Assembly: GCA_002708315.1 (NCBI GenBank)
Contig: PANC01000031.1
Span: 31,479-95,478, forward strand
Reading direction: 5' to 3'
DNA from: Lentimicrobiaceae bacterium
GTDB lineage: Bacteria > Bacteroidota > Bacteroidia > Bacteroidales > F082
DNA: 64,000 nucleotides
The notes under the pieces were generated by a model, which saw nothing but the letters and a program-made list of their open reading frames with translations, searched no databases and was not told where the DNA came from. The position numbers and the translations under genes are program-made. Below, piece after piece: positions 37,295-45,719 of this stretch (position 1 is the stretch's first letter; each line of letters opens with the position of its first letter).

Positions 37295-38365
37295 CTAAAT
37301 ATCGTTTTCTGCTAGCACTTTTTTGGTTAAATCAATAAACCCATCAATGTCACCATCCGTTGTATCCCATGAACACATCAACCTTACCTCTTTGTAATCC
37401 ACACCATTTATTAATTGCGGAGTATCATTCCATACATGGAAAAAATACTCATTTTGTAAAATGCAAATAATCCTTACTGGTATCATAACGAATACACCAT
37501 TTGCTTGGGTATCCTGACTTACTTTTAGTTGTTTTATGTCAGAAATTTTTCTAGCAAGTAATTTTGCCTTATCGTTAGCTATTTGAGCATTTTTGCGCCA
37601 CAAATCATTGGTTAGATATTGTGTAAATTGAGCTGCAATAAATCTCATCTTAGAATGTAATTGCATTCCTTGTTTTCTTGTATACTCAAAGTCATTAGCT
37701 AAATCTTTATTAAAAAATATTACTACCTCTCCAAACATCAACCCATTTTTTGTTCCCCCAAATGAAAGGATATCAACTCCTACATCTGTTGTAAAACTTT
37801 TAAAATCAGATCCCAATGAAACAGCTGCATTACTAATCCTAGCTCCATCCATATGCAAATACATATCATTTGCATGAGCATAATCGGCGAGAGCTAATAT
37901 TTCTTGGTGTGAATATACTGTGCCCATTTCCGTTACCTGAGATATTGAAATAACCTTTGGCTGGCTATGATGTTGAAATCCAATACTATTCATAAAAGGC
38001 TCTACTTGTTCAGGAATAATCTTACCATTAGTGGTATTAACCTCAAGTATTTTTGAGCCTATAAATTTTTCTGGTGCACCACACTCATCCTCTGTAAGGT
38101 GGGCAGTATTAGCTGTTATTATAGCGTGATACGATTGTATTATATGCTTGACCGCTAACACATTAGCTGCTGTTCCATTGTACACAAAGAATATTTCTAT
38201 GTCATCACCAAAATATTTCTTAAATATCTTGCGAGAAGTAGCAGAGATTTCTTCATTACCCTCACCATAGGCAAAAATATGTCCTTCATTTACATCATTT
38301 AGGGCTGTCATAATCTCTGGACAAACTCCAGACCAGTTGTCACTTGCAAATCCTCTTCCAATCAT
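37295..38365 (-). CDS. low-specificity L-threonine aldolase
   Basis: A 356-residue PLP enzyme of the beta-eliminating lyase family, cleaving L-threonine to glycine and acetaldehyde. GEGNEEISA at the N-terminus, MYLHMDGARISNAA (PLP pyridine-binding Asp) and the Schiff-base Lys in SFGGTKNGLMFGE are visible. Length is normal. It converges with the transporter 10 bases away. Gene name ltaE would fit but specificity is not proven. Confidence 0.88.
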   Translation of the reverse strand: MIGRGFASDNWSGVCPEIMTALNDVNEGHIFAYGEGNEEISATSRKIFKKYFGDDIEIFFVYNGTAANVLAVKHIIQSYHAIITANTAHLTEDECGAPEKFIGSKILEVNTTNGKIIPEQVEPFMNSIGFQHHSQPKVISISQVTEMGTVYSHQEILALADYAHANDMYLHMDGARISNAAVSLGSDFKSFTTDVGVDILSFGGTKNGLMFGEVVIFFNKDLANDFEYTRKQGMQLHSKMRFIAAQFTQYLTNDLWRKNAQIANDKAKLLARKISDIKQLKVSQDTQANGVFVMIPVRIICILQNEYFFHVWNDTPQLINGVDYKEVRLMCSWDTTDGDIDGFIDLTKKVLAENDI

Positions 38366-38382
38366 ATCACATTATAAAATTT

Positions 38383-38390
38383 CAAAATTA
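38383..38390 (-). promoter_or_regulatory. -7 element TAATTTTG for the threonine aldolase gene
   Basis: On the minus strand TAATTTTG, matching TAnnTTTG, 17 bases before the ATG at 38365. Confidence 0.4.
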
Positions 38391-38477
38391 GGCATTTTTA
38401 TTTCCCACATGCCGGGATATTAATATTGTTTATGCTTACATCAGTATTTGTTGTATTGAGGAATCAGTATAAATATA

Positions 38478-39524
38478 TTATGCAATAGTTTTAATTTCAG
38501 GTATGGCAGGCTGCTGATTTTTAGTTGATAACAACCCACATGCAGCATCAATATCCTGTCCACGGGAAGCTCTTACTGAAGTAAAAATACCTTTATTGTT
38601 TAGCGCATCCTTAAAAATTTGTAATCGTCTTTCATCGGTTGATGCAAGAGGAGTTTTGGGTATTTCATGAAATCTTATTAGATTAATCCTACAATTTATT
38701 CCATTTAGAACCCTTGCAAGTTCTTTAACATGCTTCGATGTATCATTTATTCCACCAAAAACAATGTATTCAAAGGATATTCTACGATGTCTCCCCAAGT
38801 CATGCCTTTTAATTTCTTTAACTATACTTTCTATTGAATGCACGTGGCTAACTGGCATTAGCATTTTTCGCTCCGATTCAAACGGAGAATGCAAACTAAC
38901 AGCTAAATGACATTCACTCTCTGTTAAAAATCGCCTCATTGCAGGAACAATTCCAATTGTACTTACAGTTATTTTACGTTTACTCCATCCAAAACCCCAA
39001 TTTGAAGTTAAAATATCTAAACTTTTTAGAACAGCATCCAAATTATCAAGGGGTTCACCCATTCCCATAAAAACTATGTTTGTCAACTTTTGCCACTCTG
39101 GTAAGCTTCTAATTTGATTAAGGATTTCGCATGCGGTAAGGTTTGATTTCAATCCTTGGCGACCTGTCATACAGAACAAGCATCTCATTTTACAACCTAC
39201 CTGAGAACTGACACAAATAGTATTTCTTTTGGATTCAGGAATAAAGGCTGATTCAATATATCCATTGTCGCCTATACTAAATAAATATTTCTTTGTTCCA
39301 TCTTTTGATTCCTGAGCTGAAATAGGAGCAGAAAGTCCCAACAAGTATTTATCGCTCAACATACCCCTAGCTTTTTTGCTAAGATTTGTCATTTCATCTA
39401 TGGAGGCAATATCTTTCTGATAAAGCCATTGTGCTAATTGCTTGGCAGTATATTTAGGTAATCCCATCTGAACAACTATGTCTTGAAGTTCTCTTAAACT
39501 CTTGCCAAAAAGATTTTGTTTCAT
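38478..39524 (-). CDS. rlmN: 23S rRNA (adenine-2503-C2)-methyltransferase
   Basis: A 348-residue radical SAM methylase acting on A2503 of 23S rRNA and A37 of some tRNAs. The radical-SAM cysteines are Cys111, Cys115 and Cys118 (CKMRCLFC). The family motifs GMGEPLDN, VSTIGIVPAMRRF and HSPFESER follow, and the C-terminal catalytic Cys is in RGQDIDAACG. Length and order match RlmN. It lies downstream of the MerR gene, 33 bases away, in the same direction. Confidence 0.95.
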   Translation of the reverse strand: MKQNLFGKSLRELQDIVVQMGLPKYTAKQLAQWLYQKDIASIDEMTNLSKKARGMLSDKYLLGLSAPISAQESKDGTKKYLFSIGDNGYIESAFIPESKRNTICVSSQVGCKMRCLFCMTGRQGLKSNLTACEILNQIRSLPEWQKLTNIVFMGMGEPLDNLDAVLKSLDILTSNWGFGWSKRKITVSTIGIVPAMRRFLTESECHLAVSLHSPFESERKMLMPVSHVHSIESIVKEIKRHDLGRHRRISFEYIVFGGINDTSKHVKELARVLNGINCRINLIRFHEIPKTPLASTDERRLQIFKDALNNKGIFTSVRASRGQDIDAACGLLSTKNQQPAIPEIKTIA

Positions 39525-39557
39525 GTGGGCAATGATAGTAATTAATTACGTTAAAAA

Positions 39558-40442
39558 TTACTTATTATCAAGATTATGGAGATGTGATATAAGTTCCTTA
39601 GGATCATTTACAACGGAAACAGTTTCTAGATTTTCGAAATTTGGGATGTTTTTCTTGCTTCCAGATAATATAAGGTGAACGTCGGTATTTGATATCAGGT
39701 CGTAGATTAGATTGGATACCTTATCAATTTGCGGCGCTGTAATCATAGACATAACAGTTGGTATGTTTCTTTTTTTAATTATTGTAACGATATCGTTTAA
39801 GGGAACATTTTGACCAAGATAGTATACTTTCCATCCTAAGTCTTTAATAATGAATGAGGCAATTAACAGTGGCAGTTCATGATCCTCACCTTCGAACAGG
39901 AACAAAAGTATTTCAGGTGCATCATGTGCTGGTTGTTGCAAGCTATCGATAGAGCTTATTATTTTTTGTCTAACTAGGTTCGTAATAAAATGTTCCTGGG
40001 ATGGAATTACCCTGCTAGCTGTCCACATTACTCCTACACGATTTAGAAAAGGATAAATTAGATCTGTTATGGTTGCTAAAAATCCACTTCTAACCAGTTG
40101 ACGTTGAAAAATATTATTAAAAAGATTTTCATCAAAGTTTATTGCGCTTAACATTAAACTTGATATATCATCTTCAAAGTCTGTATCTGTATCAGTTAGA
40201 AGATCTAATACCTTTTCAGATATTTCCTTATTGGATAGGCTGCCTATCTTGGATATTCGATTCCCATGCCTTGTTAAAATTCCCACATTAATAAGGAGCT
40301 TTAAATCATCTGCTGTGTAAAACCTTATGTTCGTAGGTGTTCTCTTTGGTTTGAGAAACTTGTAACGCCTTTCCCAAATTCTTAATTTATGACCACTAAT
40401 CCCTGTAATTGATTCAACTTGTGCCACTGAATATGATTCCAT
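39558..40442 (-). CDS. MerR-family regulator with B12-binding domain (CarH/LitR-like)
   Basis: A 294-residue regulator: an N-terminal MerR HTH (SVAQVESITGISGHKLRIWE, then RTPTNIRFYTADDLKLL), then a B12-binding region. The upper helical part has the CarH motif W-x9-EH (Trp140, Glu150, His151). The Rossmann part starts with FEGEDHELP, where His188 matches the cobalt-ligand His but the usual Gly three residues on is Pro. CarH/LitR proteins bind adenosylcobalamin, repress in the dark and release DNA in light. Its divergent neighbours end with a photolyase, which fits. Cobalamin binding is inferred. Confidence 0.8.
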   Translation of the reverse strand: MESYSVAQVESITGISGHKLRIWERRYKFLKPKRTPTNIRFYTADDLKLLINVGILTRHGNRISKIGSLSNKEISEKVLDLLTDTDTDFEDDISSLMLSAINFDENLFNNIFQRQLVRSGFLATITDLIYPFLNRVGVMWTASRVIPSQEHFITNLVRQKIISSIDSLQQPAHDAPEILLFLFEGEDHELPLLIASFIIKDLGWKVYYLGQNVPLNDIVTIIKKRNIPTVMSMITAPQIDKVSNLIYDLISNTDVHLILSGSKKNIPNFENLETVSVVNDPKELISHLHNLDNK

Positions 40443-40460
40443 GTCTACCTATTTAAGGCG

Positions 40461-40468
40461 CAAATATA
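40461..40468 (-). promoter_or_regulatory. -7 element TATATTTG for the MerR gene
   Basis: On the minus strand this is TATATTTG, a perfect -7 match, about 18 bases before the ATG at 40442. No clear -33. Confidence 0.45.
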
Positions 40469-40524
40469 GACATTTTTTTTAAATATTTAAATTTTTATCG
40501 AATTTTAATACATTGATTATCAGT

Positions 40525-40623
40525 GACAAAGTATTTTTTGTCTAATTTATTACACTTTTTTCTTGGTCATTTAAATTATTTAACTTTACTTTGTCGAATA
40601 TTTACAAATTATTAGTTAGACAA
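40525..40623. promoter_or_regulatory. repeated TTGTCKAA motif and promoter between MerR and fasciclin genes
   Basis: TTGTCTAA occurs at 40538-40545, TTGTCGAA at 40591-40598 and TTAGACAA (the reverse complement of the first) at 40616-40623. GACAAA-N6-TTTGTC forms an inverted repeat at 40525-40542. The second copy overlaps a probable plus-strand -7 (TACTTTG, 40587-40593, one base short of consensus) with TTG at 40563-40565 as -33. They may be operator sites of the adjacent MerR regulator. Confidence 0.4.
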
Positions 40624-40671
40624 TAAATTAAAATCACTAAACTTAAATCACTAAATTTAAATCACAAACAA

Positions 40672-42033
40672 ATGAAAACACAATTTTTAACACTAGCACT
40701 TTTAATCTCCTCTTCTTTAATTTTTGCAGGATGCAATAAAGATGACGATAACGATCCCACTCCAGTTCAGCCGGACAACATTGTTCAAATTGCTCAGGCG
40801 AGTGGATTTAACTCCCTTGCGACCGCTCTAACCATTGCCGGATTAGATGACGATCTTCAAGGTGCAGGGCCTTTCACAGTTTTTGCACCGACGGACGAAG
40901 CATTTACAGCGCTTCTAGGTGCAATAGGACAAACAGATATCAACGATGTACCTGTGGAAGTTCTTCAACAGATACTTCTCTATCATGTTGTTCCATCAAG
41001 CGTAATTTCAACTCAACTTCAAGCTGGAATGGTTCAAACTCTTCAAGGCACAGATGTGACCGTAAGTATTTCATCCGGAATTATGGTGAATGACGCAAAT
41101 GTTATCATGCCGTATGATGTAGTTGCTTCAAATGGAGTTATACATACTATTGATCAGGTTTTAGTTCCAGCTGCAATTTTACAGTTTGTTAATACTGTTT
41201 TGGAACCAGCTTATTTTAACAAGAACTTTTCTACCTTAATCGCGGCAGCAGTTAAAGCTGACCTTGTAACAGCCCTATTGACAACTCCTAATTTAACAAT
41301 TTTTGCACCAACCAATGATGCATTTAACGCCGCGGGTATCAATCCTGAAGGCATAGATGCAGCAACCCTTGGCGCAGTCCTAACGTATCATGTAGTAGGA
41401 GCTAAAGTACTAAGTTCCGATATTCCAAGGGAAGCCTCAACATTAAATGGAAATAATATTTATTTCAGTCTTACTGAATCAGGGAACTTCATCAATGGAA
41501 GCACCGAGATTGTAGGAGTTGATATTGAAAGTGGATCAGGTGTTGTGCATGTTATTAATAATGTTCTACTTCCTCCTGTAGGAAATATTGTTGAGACAGC
41601 TGTAGCCCTAACTGAAAACGGTGAATTCACTTCACTTGTTGCTGCTTTAACAAGAACAGCTAACGAAGGAACTCCAGAACAAAATTTAATTTCAGTTCTC
41701 AGTAGTAATGGTCCATTCACAGTGTTTGCACCTACTAATGCAGCATTTCAAGCATTATTAGACAGCAGTCCACAGTGGAACAGTTTGAATGATATACCAC
41801 TAGACGTATTAATCTCTGTTCTAACATATCATGTTGTTTCAGGGCGTGCTTATAGTACTGATCTTCCAGGTATATTAGGGCCAAACGGTGATCTGGCAAC
41901 TGTTCAAGGTCAAGACATATCGATTAATCTAGCAAACTTAACAATAAACGAAACAAGCAAAATTATCGCGGTTAATACAAATGCAACAAATGGAGTAATC
42001 CATGTAATTGACGCTGTATTACTCCCAAATTAG
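40672..42033 (+). CDS. lipoprotein with three fasciclin (FAS1) domains
   Basis: A 453-residue lipoprotein: signal peptide with lipobox ending IFAGC (Cys21), an Asp-rich linker and three FAS1 domains (about 35-165, 170-300 and 305-453). Each has the FAS1 signature FTVFAPTDEAF / LTIFAPTNDAF / FTVFAPTNAAF and the later HVVP or HVIN/HVID pattern. FAS1 domains mediate adhesion or binding of small molecules at the cell surface. First gene of the block divergent from the MerR regulator. Confidence 0.92.
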   Translation: MKTQFLTLALLISSSLIFAGCNKDDDNDPTPVQPDNIVQIAQASGFNSLATALTIAGLDDDLQGAGPFTVFAPTDEAFTALLGAIGQTDINDVPVEVLQQILLYHVVPSSVISTQLQAGMVQTLQGTDVTVSISSGIMVNDANVIMPYDVVASNGVIHTIDQVLVPAAILQFVNTVLEPAYFNKNFSTLIAAAVKADLVTALLTTPNLTIFAPTNDAFNAAGINPEGIDAATLGAVLTYHVVGAKVLSSDIPREASTLNGNNIYFSLTESGNFINGSTEIVGVDIESGSGVVHVINNVLLPPVGNIVETAVALTENGEFTSLVAALTRTANEGTPEQNLISVLSSNGPFTVFAPTNAAFQALLDSSPQWNSLNDIPLDVLISVLTYHVVSGRAYSTDLPGILGPNGDLATVQGQDISINLANLTINETSKIIAVNTNATNGVIHVIDAVLLPN

Positions 42034-42052
42034 ATTCCAATGACGTGATTTT

Positions 42053-42087
42053 AGTTAGTCGGTGCGGCCTCGTCCCACTGGCTAACT
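42053..42087 (+). terminator. hairpin after the fasciclin gene
   Basis: A 12-base-pair stem (AGTTAGTCGGTG with CACTGGCTAACT, two G-U pairs) around an 11-base loop, 20 bases after the stop codon. No T-run follows, so it may end or only attenuate transcription into the DUF4397 gene. Confidence 0.4.
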
Positions 42088-42150
42088 ATTAACATCACAA
42101 CTGATTACACAAACTAAGAAACTAAACTATAATCACAAAATATTACTAAA

Positions 42151-44583
42151 ATGAAAACAAAATCACAAATTATTTTCGCAACATTTATTGCATTGATACT
42201 AGGCTTTTCACATATCTCAGCAATAGCCCAAAACCCAACCGCACGTGTTCAAGTGATCCATAATTCCGCAGATAATGCTGCAGAGTTTGTAGATGTTTGG
42301 CTTGATGATGTGCTATTAATTGACAACTTTGAATTTAGATCTGCTACTCCATTTATTGATGCGCCAGCAGAACAGGAATTCAAAATCTCTATCAAAGATA
42401 GCGATAGTAAATCAGCAACCGACCCATTGTGGTCACAAGATTACACCCTCGAAGAAGGAGCATCTTATGTTTTAGTGGCAAACGGCATTGTATTTCCAGA
42501 TGGTTACAATCCAGTTAAACCATTTAACATTTACGTTTATCCCTTAGGAAGAGAGACAGCAGCAGATCCGTCAAATACCGATGTAATGATATTTCACGGT
42601 TCAACTGATGCACCTGCAGTAGATGTAGTAGAAATAGGTCTGGGAGCTGGAACAATAGCTGATGACCTAAGCTATGGATCTTTCACTAATTACCTAGAAT
42701 TGCCCACTAACGACTATATTCTTGATATTATGGATGACAAGGGTGAAGTATCTGTGCAAAAATTTGCAGTTCCCTTAGAATCTTTAAATCTTCAAGGAGT
42801 TTCACTGGTTACTGTAGCCTCAGGTTTTCTCTCACCTCAAATGAATAACAATGGAGCAAGTTTTGGCCTGTGGGTAGCTCTTCCATCTGGAGGAAAAATG
42901 ATTCCTCTACCGATTTATGAGCCTACATCTAGGGTTCAAATTATACACAACTCCCCAGACTTAAACGCAGAAATTATTGATGTATGGGTGAATGATAGTC
43001 TTGTATTGGATAACTTTCAATTTCACACTGCAACACCTTTTGTCGATTTTCCAGCTGAAGAGGATTTTACCATTTCGATAACAGATAGAGAGAGTAATAA
43101 CCCCCTAAATCCAATATGGTCAGAAACCTATTCATTGGACGAGAATAAAACTTATGTATTAGTGGCATCTGGTGTTATTTCAACTCAATCTTATTCACCA
43201 GCAGAGCCTTTTAACATTTTTGTTTACGACATGGGGCAAGAAATGTCCATGCAAAATGGCTTCACTGACTTAATGGTTTTTCATGGTGCAACAGATGCAC
43301 CTACAGTTGATATAATCGAACAGGGAAATGAATCAGTTTTAACGATAGATGATTTAAGTTATGGTGACTTTTCTGGTTATATTGAATTACCTACCAAAGA
43401 TTACATCATAGATGTGAAAGATCAAAACAGAGAGAATACCGTGAAATCGTTTTATGTTCCTTTAGAGACTCTTGAATTAAACAATTATTCTATAATTGCT
43501 GTAGCAAGTGGTTTCTTAAATCCTGCACTTAACAATAATGGCCAAGAATTTGGTCTATGGGTAGCATTGCCTCAGGGAGGAAGTTTAATTCAACTTCCAG
43601 CTTTTCAGCCTGCTACAACAGCTAGAGTCCAGGTAATTCATAATTCAGCTGATCTAGCAGCTGAAGTGGTGGATGTATGGTTGGATAATGTACTGTTACT
43701 TGATGATTTCACATTTAGAACTGCATCTCCATTTATCGATGCACCAGCTGATCAAGAATTCACAATTTCAATTGCAGGTCCAGGTAGCTCTAGTCCAGAC
43801 AACCCAATTTGGTCTCAGAATTATACTCTTCAAGCAGATGAAAAATATATTCTTATCGCAAATGGTATAGTAAGTCCTAACGGTTATGATCCAGTGAAAC
43901 CATTCGATATTTACGTTTATTCCATGGCGAGAGAAGAAGCTACCAATCCATCCAATACAGATGTTTTAGTGTTCCATGGTTCAACGGATGCGCCAACTGT
44001 TGATATAGTAGAAGTTGGTGTAGGCGCCGGGACAATAGTAGACGACTTAATGTACGGAGATTATGCCGGATATTTAGAGCTTCCAACTGATAACTATCGC
44101 TTAGCCGTAAGAGATGAAACAGGTAGCACAACTGTGGCAGAATACGAGGCGCCATTAGCTGCACTTGGCTTGGATAATTATGCCATAACTATCGTAGCTT
44201 CAGGGTTCTTGAATCCTTCTAACAATGAAGATGGCCCATCTTTTGGTTTATGGGTTGCATTACCAGAGGGAGGAACATTGGTAGAGTTACCATTGGTAAC
44301 TTCAGTTCTGGAATCGGTTTTAGACAAGAATTCTATTTCGGTCTTTCCAAATCCAGCTACATCAGTAGTAAATATAAATTACACTCTATTAGAAGATTCA
44401 TTTGTGAATATAGATTTATATGATATCACAGGAACATTGGTTCAAACTACCACTCCAGGATACATATTGAAATCTACACAAACGAACTCAATTGATATCT
44501 CTACTCTATCCAGTGGAATATATTTCCTTAGGATTGCAGCAGGAAACATGATTACAACACGTAAAGTGAATTTTTTAAATTAA
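42151..44583 (+). CDS. secreted DUF4397 repeat protein with T9SS sorting domain
   Basis: An 810-residue secreted protein: signal peptide (to about residue 27), three repeat units of about 225 residues (about 30-255, 262-485 and 495-720), and a C-terminal Por secretion domain (SVFPNPATSVVNI ... GIYFLRI). Each unit has two related halves, the first marked by VQVIHNSAD ... VDVWLDD and the second by IFHGSTDAPAVDVVE, typical of DUF4397. The C-terminal domain marks it for type IX secretion to the surface. Function unknown. Confidence 0.9.
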   Translation: MKTKSQIIFATFIALILGFSHISAIAQNPTARVQVIHNSADNAAEFVDVWLDDVLLIDNFEFRSATPFIDAPAEQEFKISIKDSDSKSATDPLWSQDYTLEEGASYVLVANGIVFPDGYNPVKPFNIYVYPLGRETAADPSNTDVMIFHGSTDAPAVDVVEIGLGAGTIADDLSYGSFTNYLELPTNDYILDIMDDKGEVSVQKFAVPLESLNLQGVSLVTVASGFLSPQMNNNGASFGLWVALPSGGKMIPLPIYEPTSRVQIIHNSPDLNAEIIDVWVNDSLVLDNFQFHTATPFVDFPAEEDFTISITDRESNNPLNPIWSETYSLDENKTYVLVASGVISTQSYSPAEPFNIFVYDMGQEMSMQNGFTDLMVFHGATDAPTVDIIEQGNESVLTIDDLSYGDFSGYIELPTKDYIIDVKDQNRENTVKSFYVPLETLELNNYSIIAVASGFLNPALNNNGQEFGLWVALPQGGSLIQLPAFQPATTARVQVIHNSADLAAEVVDVWLDNVLLLDDFTFRTASPFIDAPADQEFTISIAGPGSSSPDNPIWSQNYTLQADEKYILIANGIVSPNGYDPVKPFDIYVYSMAREEATNPSNTDVLVFHGSTDAPTVDIVEVGVGAGTIVDDLMYGDYAGYLELPTDNYRLAVRDETGSTTVAEYEAPLAALGLDNYAITIVASGFLNPSNNEDGPSFGLWVALPEGGTLVELPLVTSVLESVLDKNSISVFPNPATSVVNINYTLLEDSFVNIDLYDITGTLVQTTTPGYILKSTQTNSIDISTLSSGIYFLRIAAGNMITTRKVNFLN

Positions 44584-44603
44584 TTAAATCAATCTTATCC
44601 ACT

Positions 44604-44668
44604 GACCGGGTATCGTATAACGAGTTCCTCATACGCACTTCGTTATATGACCCGGTCTCCTTTATTTT
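44604..44668 (+). terminator. intrinsic terminator after the DUF4397 gene
   Basis: A strong, interrupted hairpin: GACCGGGT (44604-44611) pairs with ACCCGGTC (44650-44657), and inside it TATAACGA pairs with TCGTTATA. A T-rich run (tcctttatttt) follows directly. It separates the DUF4397 gene from the CIA30 gene. Confidence 0.8.
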
Positions 44669-44676
44669 AAAAAAAC

Positions 44677-45219
44677 ATGAAAACTATATTTATACTTATC
44701 GCGATTGTGACGCAAACTATCTCTACTAATTATGTAATAGATTTTGGTAAATCAAAGCAAGGAAATAAATGGTTAGTAGTTAATGATGGAGTTATGGGTG
44801 GACTATCTAATTCAACTGCCAACATCTCTAACAATTATATGAATTTTGAGGGTACTATTTCCCTTCAAAACAATGGCGGTTTTGCTTCTGTAAGAAGTTT
44901 TAAAAGCAATATAAACCTTTCAGATTTTACAATTATGAAGGTGCGCTATAGAAGCAGGGGTCAAAAAGTAAGTGTTAGACTACTCAAAAACGACGCCTAT
45001 TACCTTCCTTATTTTAAGACAGCCTTAGAGACAACATCATGGGTATGGAAGACAACATTAATACCTCTAAAAAATTTTAAAGAATACCAGTTAAATAGGC
45101 AAACAGAAAAAAATCTTAATTCTAGTGATTTTAACGATATTATAAGGATAGGGTTAATAGTTAGCAACAAGAAACAAGGTAATTTTGAAATTGATATTGA
45201 TTACATAGAATTTTATTAA
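44677..45219 (+). CDS. CIA30-family protein
   Basis: A 180-residue protein with a short N-terminal hydrophobic stretch and the CIA30 (complex I intermediate-associated 30) jelly-roll domain: VVNDGVMGGLSNS, GTISLQNNGGFASVRS and VRYRSRGQKVSVRL. In bacteria such proteins often lie beside photolyase and SRPBCC genes, as here; their function is not established. First of a three-gene group (CIA30, SRPBCC, photolyase) with gaps of 6 and 11 bases. Confidence 0.85.
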   Translation: MKTIFILIAIVTQTISTNYVIDFGKSKQGNKWLVVNDGVMGGLSNSTANISNNYMNFEGTISLQNNGGFASVRSFKSNINLSDFTIMKVRYRSRGQKVSVRLLKNDAYYLPYFKTALETTSWVWKTTLIPLKNFKEYQLNRQTEKNLNSSDFNDIIRIGLIVSNKKQGNFEIDIDYIEFY

Positions 45220-45225
45220 ATTTAA

Positions 45226-45708
45226 ATGACCATTAGAATGCCAGTTTATCAATTTAAAAGAGAGCAGAAATTAAATACAACAATGGAAGAAGCATGGGAC
45301 TTTATTTCAAATCCTACGAATCTTAAAACCATTACTCCAGAGCATATGGGTTTCAATATTACGTCAGGCACGTTACCAAATAAAATGCATGAAGGTCAAA
45401 TAATTAAATATAAGGTGAAACCTTTACTGGGAATATCCATGAGTTGGGTAACAGAAATTGCCCATGTAAAAGAAGGTCTCTATTTCGTGGACAATCAATT
45501 ACATGGTCCATATAAGTTATGGTATCATGAGCATACTTTAGTTCCTATGACAGATGGAGTTTTAATGAAAGATACAATCACTTACAAACCACCCATTGGA
45601 TTCTTAGGAGCAATTATAAACTACGTAATAATTAAAAAAGAATTACGTAATATCTTCAATTTTAGAGAAAAAAAATTAGTGCACCTATTTGGCCCAACAA
45701 ATAATTAA
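45226..45708 (+). CDS. SRPBCC-family protein
   Basis: A 160-residue START-like (SRPBCC) domain protein with a hydrophobic pocket, of the type that binds a lipid or other hydrophobic ligand. The opening YQFKREQKLNTTMEEAWDF and the end NYVIIKKELRNIFNFR are family-like. It lies between the CIA30 and photolyase genes in a likely operon. Ligand unknown. The ATG at 45226 is used; ATG 45238 is possible. Confidence 0.85.
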   Translation: MTIRMPVYQFKREQKLNTTMEEAWDFISNPTNLKTITPEHMGFNITSGTLPNKMHEGQIIKYKVKPLLGISMSWVTEIAHVKEGLYFVDNQLHGPYKLWYHEHTLVPMTDGVLMKDTITYKPPIGFLGAIINYVIIKKELRNIFNFREKKLVHLFGPTNN

Positions 45709-45719
45709 CTAATATAATA

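Noticed and set aside
42151..44583. Nucleotide-level repeats resembling a CRISPR or tandem array
   Set aside because: They are long, diverged coding repeats (about 225 codons) of DUF4397 units.
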